Source: Clostridiales bacterium
GTDB taxonomy: Bacteria; Bacillota; Clostridia; Christensenellales; UBA1242
Assembly (NCBI GenBank): GCA_003453435.1
Contig: DMLH01000005.1
Location: 1 to 5,079 of the forward strand
DNA: 5,079 nucleotides
Reading direction: 5' to 3'
Part shown: positions 1 through 4,193 of the stretch, one piece after another
Layout of the letters: the number at the start of each line of letters is the position of its first letter
Position numbering within the stretch: the first letter of the stretch is position 1
Made by a program: the position numbers and the translations under genes
Notes under the pieces: model-generated
The model's database searches: none
Told to the model about the DNA's origin: nothing
What the model saw: the letters and a program-made list of their open reading frames with translations, nothing else

Positions 1-236
1 AAAACTTCTCTCTTAACTTTTTCACCTTTTGCATCTACAGATTCTTTTGTGACCTTAACTGTATCTTCATAAGAATTGATTGCAAGAGTTAAAAGTTTTT
101 CTGCATAACTTCTTACAGCTTTTGCTTTTTCAAGAGTTGTTTCAACTTTTCCAGTCCAAAGGAGTGTTGTTGCTTGATTTCTTAAAACTGCCAATCTTTC
201 ATCGGTAGGTCTTCCCAATTTTTTAATAGCTGCCAT
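1..236 (-). CDS. rplQ: 50S ribosomal protein bL17, 5' part (cut by window edge)
   Basis: This gene encodes the large-subunit ribosomal protein bL17, the usual last gene of the alpha operon. Only the first 78 codons are present; the frame is open to the window edge with no stop. The N-terminus reads MAAIKKLGRPTDERLAVLRN, the family signature (KLGRPTD, LRN), followed by a VETTLEKAKAVRSYAEKLLTLA segment (residues 31-52) that matches the rRNA-binding core 'IETT..KAKE.R..AEKLITLA'. From about residue 54 the sequence becomes a charged stretch (NSYEDTVKVTKESVD..) where short bL17 proteins go straight to 'LHARR'. This looks like the inserted, longer bL17 form that I recall from some Clostridia. The start is set by a GAGGAG site (245-250) 8 nt upstream of ATG, lying inside the last codons of rpoA. 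The gap to rpoA is 5 nt, so translational coupling is likely. Confidence 0.96.
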   Translation of the reverse strand, partial: MAAIKKLGRPTDERLAVLRNQATTLLWTGKVETTLEKAKAVRSYAEKLLTLAINSYEDTVKVTKESVDAKGEKVKREV

Positions 237-241
237 AATTC

Positions 242-1192
242 TTACTCCTCATCATTTCTAAGTCCTAGACCATAGCTCTCAAGTTTTGCAATAACTTCCT
301 CAAGAGATTTAAGTCCAAGATTTCTTACTTTTAACATATCTTCTTTTGATCTTTTTGTTAAATCTTCAACAGTGTTAATACCTGCTCTTTTCAAACAATT
401 AAAGCTACGAACAGAAAGTTCCATATCTTCAATGCTCATTTCAAGAACTTTTTGTTGTTTATCTTCTTCTCTTGTTTTAAGAACGCTAAGTTCTCTCATA
501 CTTTCAACAAGGTCAACAAAAAGTTGAGTGTGATCTTGAATGATTTTTGCGGCCAAACTAACAACTTCACGAGAAGAGAATGTTCCATTGGTTTCCACTT
601 CAATGGTGAGTTTATCATAATCCATGCTTTGACCAACACGTGCATTTTCTACACTGTAATTAACTTTTTTAACAGGTGTGTAGATTGAATCGACTGCAAT
701 CCAACCAGCATCTGTCACTTTTGTTTTGTTTGTATCTGCAGAAACATAACCTCTGCCTCTGCCAACCATAATTTCCATTTCAAAACTTGCATCTTCCATC
801 GTGCAAATATGCAAATCTGGATTCAAAATTTCAACTTCTGGGTTAGGTTCTATATCACTTGCCTTAACCTCACCTGCGGTATATTTTTTAATATACAAGG
901 TTGTTGTAAAATTTGGGTCTAAACTAACTGTTTTAATTGCCAAACTTTTAATGTTAAGCACAATATCAATAACATCCTCTGTTACTCCTTTAATGGTAGA
1001 AAACTCGTGCTGAACACCATTAATTCTTATTGCTATAGCAGCAGCACCAGGAAGTGCAGAAAGAAGAGTTCTTCTTAGTGCATTACCAAGTGTTAAGCCA
1101 TAACCTCTTTCAAGTGGTTCAACAACAAATTTAGCATACTTACCATTGTCGGTTTCTTCGCAAGTAATTCTTGGTTTTTCAATTTCCATCAT
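242..1192 (-). CDS. rpoA: DNA-directed RNA polymerase subunit alpha
   Basis: This is the alpha subunit, whose dimer nucleates RNA polymerase assembly and whose C-terminal domain contacts UP-element DNA and activators. At 316 aa it is close to the Bacillus protein (about 314). The N-terminal assembly domain is residues 1-235, with YGLTLGNALRRTLLSALPGA at 31-50 (the dimer and beta-binding signature) and GRGRGY at 144-149. A charged linker follows (about 238-250). The alphaCTD (about 252-316) has SVRSFNCLKRAGINTVEDL and NLGLKSLEEV. R262, N265, C266, G293, K295 and S296 align with E. coli R265, N268, C269, G296, K298 and S299, the DNA-contact set, so UP-element binding is probably intact. Two ATG codons stand in tandem. 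The first is chosen because it lies nearer (11 nt) to a GGAGGT site at 1204-1209. The gene follows rpsD by 29 nt. Confidence 0.99.
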   Translation of the reverse strand: MMEIEKPRITCEETDNGKYAKFVVEPLERGYGLTLGNALRRTLLSALPGAAAIAIRINGVQHEFSTIKGVTEDVIDIVLNIKSLAIKTVSLDPNFTTTLYIKKYTAGEVKASDIEPNPEVEILNPDLHICTMEDASFEMEIMVGRGRGYVSADTNKTKVTDAGWIAVDSIYTPVKKVNYSVENARVGQSMDYDKLTIEVETNGTFSSREVVSLAAKIIQDHTQLFVDLVESMRELSVLKTREEDKQQKVLEMSIEDMELSVRSFNCLKRAGINTVEDLTKRSKEDMLKVRNLGLKSLEEVIAKLESYGLGLRNDEE

Positions 1193-1203
1193 ATAAATAA
1201 TTT

Positions 1204-1209
1204 ACCTCC
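1204..1209 (-). promoter_or_regulatory. Shine-Dalgarno of rpoA (GGAGGT)
   Basis: The site GGAGGT precedes the tandem ATGATG of rpoA. It is 11 nt from the first ATG and 14 nt from the second, which favours the first. This is the longest spacer among the ribosomal-protein and rpoA starts of the window. Confidence 0.85.
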
Positions 1210-1221
1210 AAACCCAAATCA

Positions 1222-1848
1222 TTATTTAGAATACAATTCTACAATTAATGTTTCTCTGATATTTGCATCAATGTCATCTCTTTGTGGCTTAGCAATAACT
1301 TCACCCTTAAGATTTGCAACATCTAATGTAAGCCATTTTGGGCAAACAACTTTCATTTCTTTTAAAGTTTTGAAAACTTCGTATTCTCTTTTACTTTCCT
1401 TAACTTCAATAACGTCACCAACTTTAACTTGGAATGATGGTATGTTTACAACATGACCATTAACTGTTATTAAACCATGATTAACGAATTGACGAGCTTG
1501 TGCTCTTGAAGCGCCAAGGCCAAGACGATAAACCACGTTGTCTAAACGTCTTTCAATAAGTGAAAGCATTTCTGTACCAGTAACATTTTTTGACTTTTGA
1601 GCTTTGTCATAATAGCTACGGAATTGTTTTTCAAGAAGACCATAAAGTCTTTTAACTTTTTGCTTCTCTCTAAGTTGAATACTATATTCACTTGGACGTT
1701 TCATTGATTTTTCATTTCCGTGAGCACCTGGAGCCGTTGGACGTCTTTCAAATGCGCATTTTTTTGTTAAACATCTGTCACCTTTGAGGAAAAGTTTGCA
1801 ACCTTCTCTACGACAGAGACGACAATCTGCATCTATATACTTTGCCAT
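1222..1848 (-). CDS. rpsD: 30S ribosomal protein uS4 (zinc-binding C+ form)
   Basis: uS4 is a primary 16S rRNA binder that starts assembly of the 30S body and lines the mRNA entry channel. In several bacteria it also represses its own operon. The product is 208 aa. C9-x2-C12-x13-C26-x4-C31 at the N-terminus matches the four zinc-ligand positions of the Thermus protein (9, 12, 26, 31). This makes it the zinc-containing form, unlike the Cys-free uS4 of many Bacilli; C17 is an extra cysteine. The S4 RNA-binding domain runs from about 98 to 162 (MLSLIERRLDNVVYRLGL, ARQFVNHGLITVNG). The C-terminus ends in the family's LIVELYSK. The gene lies between rpsK and rpoA, an order found in Clostridia and E. 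coli but not in Bacillus, where rpsD is a separate transcript. Its AGGAG (1859-1863) follows directly on the rpsK stop, with a 10-nt spacer to ATG. Confidence 0.99.
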   Translation of the reverse strand: MAKYIDADCRLCRREGCKLFLKGDRCLTKKCAFERRPTAPGAHGNEKSMKRPSEYSIQLREKQKVKRLYGLLEKQFRSYYDKAQKSKNVTGTEMLSLIERRLDNVVYRLGLGASRAQARQFVNHGLITVNGHVVNIPSFQVKVGDVIEVKESKREYEVFKTLKEMKVVCPKWLTLDVANLKGEVIAKPQRDDIDANIRETLIVELYSK

Positions 1849-1863
1849 TTATATCTTTCTCCT

Positions 1864-2253
1864 TTATATTCTTCTATGTTTTGGTGGTCTGCAACCATTG
1901 TGTGGAATTGGAGATACATCTTTAATAAGTGTAACTTCAAGTTCTGCAGTTTGAAGAGCTCTTATAGCTGCTTCTCTGCCATTACCTGGACCTTTAACAT
2001 ATACTTCTACTGATTTAATACCACGTTCTTTTGCAAGCTTTCCAGCAACTTCTGCTGCTTGTCCAGCCACAAAAGGTGTGCCCTTTCTTGAACCTTTAAA
2101 TCCAAGTTTTCCAGCACTGCACCAACTTATTTCATTACCAGCATCATCGGTAATTGTGACAATGGTGTTGTGTTTTGTTGCTTGAACGTGAACAATACCT
2201 TTATCTGAACGGCTTGTCACTTTTCTCTTTTTTGTTGTTTTTTGTGTTGCCAT
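1864..2253 (-). CDS. rpsK: 30S ribosomal protein uS11
   Basis: uS11 sits on the platform of the small subunit next to the E site and contacts 16S rRNA helices near the decoding region. The product is 129 aa, a normal length. Family motifs are present in order: GIVHVQATKHNTIVTITD (19-36), GFKGSRKGTPFVAGQAAE (51-68), VKGPGNGREAAIRAL (86-100) and the C-terminal PHNGCRPPKHRRI (117-129). The Asn-Gly in PHNG corresponds to the isoaspartate-forming site known in E. coli S11. A Glu (residue 104, TAELEV) replaces the usual Gly of the 'AAGLEV' motif, a minor change. The ATG has an AGGAG site at 2260-2264 with a 6-nt spacer, and the first A of that site is the last base of the rpsM stop codon (TAAGGAG). 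Re-initiation after rpsM is therefore likely. Confidence 0.99.
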   Translation of the reverse strand: MATQKTTKKRKVTSRSDKGIVHVQATKHNTIVTITDDAGNEISWCSAGKLGFKGSRKGTPFVAGQAAEVAGKLAKERGIKSVEVYVKGPGNGREAAIRALQTAELEVTLIKDVSPIPHNGCRPPKHRRI

Positions 2254-2263
2254 AATTCACTCC

Positions 2264-2632
2264 TTAATTTTTCTTAGCACGCTTTTGAGCTATGCCTTTT
2301 ACTGTATGAGCATTGCATCTGTCATGTTGACCTCTGCAAGGAAGGTGTTTTCTGTGTCTTATACCTCTATAGCATCCAATTTCTTCTAAAGTTTTTATAC
2401 TCATAGCGATATCTCTTTTTAAGTCACCTTCTACAACAATTCCATTTTTGTCAATATATTCTCTTATTTTAGCTGCGTCTTCGTCAGACAAATCTTTTAC
2501 TCTTGTGTCTGGATTAACGCCTGTTGCCTTGAGAATTTTTTGAGAAGTTTTAAGACCAATACCAAAAATGTATGTAAGTCCAATTTCAATTCTCTTATCT
2601 CTTGGCAAATCAATTCCTGCAATACGAGCCAT
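2264..2632 (-). CDS. rpsM: 30S ribosomal protein uS13 with a divergent C-terminal tail
   Basis: uS13 lies at the top of the 30S head, contacts uL5 in the inter-subunit bridge, and sends its basic C-terminal tail to the P-site tRNA. I start it at MARIAGIDLPRDKR (122 aa), the universal N-terminus, which has GGAGG at 2637-2641 and a 4-nt spacer. An in-frame ATG nine codons upstream (2657-2659) lacks a ribosome-binding site and falls at the predicted transcription start, so it is rejected. The helix-hairpin-helix core is normal (YIFGIGLKTSQKIL 21-34; EEIGCYRGIRHRKHLP 83-98). From residue 99 the sequence departs from the family. Instead of 'RGQRTKTNARTRKG' it reads CRGQHDRCNAHTVKG, giving C99-x3-H103-x2-C106-x2-H109, then a lysine-rich end. 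There is no sign of a frameshift, because the family's GQ, NA, T and KG positions stay in register. Confidence 0.97.
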   Translation of the reverse strand: MARIAGIDLPRDKRIEIGLTYIFGIGLKTSQKILKATGVNPDTRVKDLSDEDAAKIREYIDKNGIVVEGDLKRDIAMSIKTLEEIGCYRGIRHRKHLPCRGQHDRCNAHTVKGIAQKRAKKN

Positions 2633-2636
2633 TTTT

Positions 2637-2641
2637 CCTCC
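2637..2641 (-). promoter_or_regulatory. Shine-Dalgarno of rpsM, decides the start
   Basis: GGAGG lies 4 nt before the ATG at 2630-2632. The longer reading from 2659 has no comparable site (only AATTAAG before it), and the bases between encode a hairpin rather than a conserved uS13 N-terminus. This supports the short start. Confidence 0.85.
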
Positions 2642-2645
2642 ATTT

Positions 2646-2658
2646 TGTGCCTTGCACA
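2646..2658 (-). other. Small hairpin at the predicted 5' end of the rpsM transcript
   Basis: The minus strand reads TGTGC-AAG-GCACA, a perfect 5-bp stem with a 3-nt loop, relatively GC-rich within an AT-rich region. It starts within a base or two of the transcription start expected from the TATAAT at 2664-2669 and ends 4 nt before the GGAGG of rpsM. It could act as a 5'-terminal stabilising stem-loop or limit access to the ribosome-binding site. The structure is seen; the role is inferred. Confidence 0.55.
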
Positions 2659-2663
2659 TCTTA

Positions 2664-2692
2664 ATTATATTTTATTTTTATAAACAATTCAA
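2664..2692 (-). promoter_or_regulatory. Predicted sigma-A type promoter for the alpha operon (rpsM onward)
   Basis: The minus strand carries TTGAAT (2687-2692, four of six bases matching TTGACA), a spacer of exactly 17 nt, and a perfect TATAAT (2664-2669). The expected start is near 2657-2659, giving a leader of about 25 nt with the rpsM ribosome-binding site. AT-rich sequence yields chance -10 boxes, but the combination of spacing, the -35 element and a position just upstream of rpsM is convincing. It would let rpsM-rpsK-rpsD-rpoA-rplQ be expressed apart from the upstream spc genes. Confidence 0.7.
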
Positions 2693-2729
2693 GTAATATA
2701 AACAAATTATATCAGCCGCCTTGAATTAT
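2684..2729 (-). other. Two-part stem-loop in the rpmJ-rpsM leader
   Basis: An inverted repeat of 8 bp (AATTCAAG at 2720-2727, CTTGAATT at 2686-2693) can be extended on the minus-strand RNA by a U-G and an A-U pair to about 10 bp (2684-2693 with 2720-2729). Inside it a second stem, ATATAA/TTATAT (2707-2712 with 2696-2701), closes a 5-nt loop. The internal loop holds GCGGCTG on one side, the only GC-rich patch of the gap. No U-run follows, so it is not an intrinsic terminator. It may be an RNA element for ribosomal-protein binding, but the same bases include the -35 box and a possible extended -10, so it could also be a by-product of promoter sequence. Confidence 0.4.
2706..2714 (-). promoter_or_regulatory. 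Possible extended -10 promoter element
   Basis: The minus strand reads TGATATAAT, a TGn extension followed by a perfect TATAAT (2706-2711). No good -35 box is found at 16-18 nt upstream (AAAGCA at 17 nt). Extended -10 promoters can work without one. The start would be near 2700, giving a longer rpsM leader than the downstream promoter. It may be a chance match in AT-rich DNA. Confidence 0.4.
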
Positions 2730-2736
2730 GCTTTAA

Positions 2737-2799
2737 TATGTTCATATATAAAAGTGTGGAAACAACTTCCAAGAGAAATTAATCTTGTATATGAACATA
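2737..2799 (-). other. 12-bp perfect inverted repeat downstream of rpmJ
   Basis: TATGTTCATATA (2737-2748) and its exact reverse complement (2788-2799) enclose 39 nt. Inside, two smaller stems are possible on the transcript: CAAGA/TCTTG (2783-2787 with 2770-2774, directly stacked on the outer stem) and TGGAA/TTCCA (2767-2771 with 2757-2761). They share bases 2770-2771, so they partly compete. The structure begins 12 nt after the rpmJ stop and is not followed by a U-tract, so it is not a classic terminator. A role as leader, attenuator or mRNA-processing element is inferred only. Confidence 0.5.
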
Positions 2800-2811
2800 G
2801 GATTTTTGAGA

Positions 2812-2928
2812 CTAACCCTGTCTTTGATTGTGTTTTTTGTATTTGCTACAAATAACGTAAACTTTACCATTTCTTTTAATAACCTTACAAGCATTGCAAA
2901 TAGGTTTTACTGATGGTCTAACTTTCAT
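2812..2928 (-). CDS. rpmJ: 50S ribosomal protein bL36
   Basis: bL36 is a very small zinc-ribbon protein of the large subunit that helps fold 23S rRNA late in assembly. Read by hand, the frame gives 38 aa and a TAG stop: it begins MKVRPSVKPICNACKVIKRN and ends in the family's QRQG. The zinc ligands are C11, C14, C27 and H33, with five residues between C27 and H33 as in the 38-aa E. coli protein rather than four as in the common 37-aa form. It is therefore the zinc-containing (C+) type. ATG is preceded by AGGAG at 2936-2940 with a 7-nt spacer. It follows infA by 18 nt and is the last gene before the structured gap that leads to rpsM. Confidence 0.97.
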   Translation of the reverse strand: MKVRPSVKPICNACKVIKRNGKVYVICSKYKKHNQRQG

Positions 2929-2946
2929 AATCTATCTCCTTTTTGG

Positions 2947-3165
2947 CTAATTTTTGTCACGCCAAACAATTCTTCCTTTTGTTAAATCATATGGGCTCAT
3001 TTCAACGCGAACTTTGTCACCTATCATAACCCTTATGTTGTTTATTCTTAGTTTACCGGCTAAATAGCCCGTTATAACGTGACCATTTATAAGTTTTATT
3101 TTGATGTCATCTTTAAATATATCAGTGACAACTCCCTCAATTTCCAAACAATCTCCCTTTGGCAT
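2947..3165 (-). CDS. infA: Translation initiation factor IF-1
   Basis: IF-1 binds the 30S A site during initiation, supporting IF-2 and IF-3. The product is 72 aa, the standard length, and is a single S1-type OB fold. The C-terminal half is typical: GKLR (37-40), IRVMIGDKVRVEMSPYDLTKGRI (44-66). The middle is more diverged than usual: KDDIKIKLINGHVITGYLAGK (18-38) where most bacteria have 'NAMFRVELENGH.V.AHISGK', so the Phe of 'MFRV' and the His of 'AHISGK' are changed. The start is supported by AGGAG at 3171-3175 with a 5-nt spacer, just after the stop of the KOW gene. Position between the KOW gene and rpmJ fits the Firmicute order. Confidence 0.97.
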   Translation of the reverse strand: MPKGDCLEIEGVVTDIFKDDIKIKLINGHVITGYLAGKLRINNIRVMIGDKVRVEMSPYDLTKGRIVWRDKN

Positions 3166-3176
3166 AAGTTCTCCTT

Positions 3177-3437
3177 TTAATTTATTTTGAATTTTTTAAT
3201 TGCACTGTAAATTTCAGCATCAAACACTTTTTGATTGGTTTTGAATTTTTCAGCAATTTTTTCGCTTACTTCAAACATGTCATCAATGTGCTTAATGTTT
3301 TTTGTTTTTGGCTTATCAAGCGTTTTGCCATTGCCATCAACAAGTTGAACATTACGAGCAAAAATTCCTTTAACTATATAAATATTATCTTTGTCTCTGC
3401 CTTGATTAGACCTTACAAAAGAACCAATTTTAATCAT
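3177..3437 (-). CDS. KOW-domain RNA-binding protein (ribosomal L14e/L6e/L27e-like)
   Basis: An 86-aa protein of the family found between map and infA in many Firmicutes, usually annotated as KOW-domain RNA-binding protein or L14e-like. Its exact role in bacteria is not established as far as I know; ribosome or rRNA binding is inferred from the fold and neighbours. The KOW segment is residues 3-50: KIGSFVRSNQGRDKDNIYIV (3-22) matches the family pattern 'G..V.S..GRDKG..Y.V', and LDKPKTKNIKH (40-50) matches the conserved basic 'KPK.KN.KHL'. Here the family Gly after GRDK is replaced (GRDKDN). The C-terminal part (53-86) is a Lys-rich, probably helical tail. The start has GGGGAG at 3442-3447, overlapping the map stop codon (TAGGGGAG), 4 nt from ATG. 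The gap to map is 9 nt. Confidence 0.88.
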   Translation of the reverse strand: MIKIGSFVRSNQGRDKDNIYIVKGIFARNVQLVDGNGKTLDKPKTKNIKHIDDMFEVSEKIAEKFKTNQKVFDAEIYSAIKKFKIN

Positions 3438-3446
3438 TTTACTCCC

Positions 3447-4193
3447 CTACAAAGTCAAAATTTCAACGCCGTCATCGGTAATTGCAATTGTGTTTTCGTA
3501 ATGAGCCGATGGCTTACCATCAACAGTTCTTGTAGTCCAATCGTCATCATCAATTTCAATTTCTTTTCTTCCCATGTTAATCATAGGTTCAACGGCTATA
3601 ACAAGGCCACTTTCAATTTTTGGCCCAAAGCCCTTATGTCCATAGTTTGGAACTTGTGGGTCTTCATGCAAACGTCTACCAATCCCGTGGCCAACCATTT
3701 CTCTTACAACGGAATAGCCAAAACTTTCAGCATACTTTTGCACTCTCTCACCAATATCACCAATTCTATCGCCAACCTTGAGTTCCTTGATACCTTCAAA
3801 GAAACTTTGTTTTGTTACATCAATTAGTTTTTGTTTTTCAGCACTAATTTTTCCAACAGGAAAAGTTCTTGCTGCATCTCCATTAAAGCCGTGTATCATA
3901 GCCCCACAATCAATGCTGATTATTTGACCTTCTTTTAAAATGATATCGGCCCTTGGTATGCCGTGAACAACAACATCATCAATGCTTGCACATATCGATC
4001 CTGGAAAACCACCATAGTTTTTAAAGTTTGGTATTGCACCCTGACTTCTACAATAGTCCTCAGCAATTTTATCAAGTTCTAATGTGCTTATGCCTGGCTT
4101 AATATTTTTTTCTACTATATCAAGCATACCTTTCGTTATTCTACAAGCCTCTTTGATAAGTTCAATTTCTCTTTTAGTTTTTAGATAAATCAT
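3447..4193 (-). CDS. map: Methionine aminopeptidase, type I
   Basis: This cytosolic metallopeptidase removes the initiator Met from nascent proteins whose second residue is small. The 248-aa length and lack of an N-terminal extension indicate the simple type Ia enzyme. All five metal ligands are present: D95 (SIDCGA), D106 (NGDAART), H169 (VGHGIG), E202 (VEPM) and E233 (HYENT). The substrate-contacting H77 is also there (VVHGIP). They align with E. coli D97, D108, H171, E204, E235 and H79, so the enzyme should be active. Its ATG overlaps the adk stop (ATGA, 4190-4193) and only a weak AAAAGAG lies upstream, so translation probably depends on coupling to adk. The neighbours secY-adk-map-infA form the classic Firmicute arrangement. 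Confidence 0.98.
   Translation of the reverse strand: MIYLKTKREIELIKEACRITKGMLDIVEKNIKPGISTLELDKIAEDYCRSQGAIPNFKNYGGFPGSICASIDDVVVHGIPRADIILKEGQIISIDCGAMIHGFNGDAARTFPVGKISAEKQKLIDVTKQSFFEGIKELKVGDRIGDIGERVQKYAESFGYSVVREMVGHGIGRRLHEDPQVPNYGHKGFGPKIESGLVIAVEPMINMGRKEIEIDDDDWTTRTVDGKPSAHYENTIAITDDGVEILTL

Noticed and set aside
452..1013. Two plus-strand open frames (452-688 and 801-1013) inside rpoA
   Set aside because: Antisense shadows of a highly conserved gene, with no ribosome-binding site or known domain seen.
1271..1456. Plus-strand open frame inside rpsD
   Set aside because: Antisense shadow of the conserved uS4 C-terminal region, Ser/Thr-rich low-complexity product.
2264..2349. Frameshift or sequencing error explaining the odd uS13 tail
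   Set aside because: Family-conserved positions (GQ, NA, T, KG) remain in the same frame on both sides of the changed residues, and the stop lies at the normal length of about 122 aa with the rpsK ribosome-binding site attached.
2633..2659. N-terminal extension of uS13 from the ATG at 2657-2659
   Set aside because: No Shine-Dalgarno site, the added residues match nothing in the family, the ATG coincides with the predicted transcription start, and the MARIAGID start has GGAGG before it.
2737..2799. Rho-independent terminator after rpmJ
   Set aside because: The stem is almost all A/T, the loop is long, and no U-run follows on the minus strand or on the plus strand.
2737..2799. Insertion-sequence or MITE ends from the 12-bp inverted repeat
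   Set aside because: Only 63 bp in total, no clear target-site duplication (flanks differ), no transposase, and no second copy in the window.
3231..3827. Long plus-strand open frame (198 codons) opposite map and the KOW gene
   Set aside because: It lies antisense to two well-supported genes, spans their junction, resembles no family I recognise, and its Phe/Asn/Ile-rich make-up is what the complement of AT-rich coding DNA gives.
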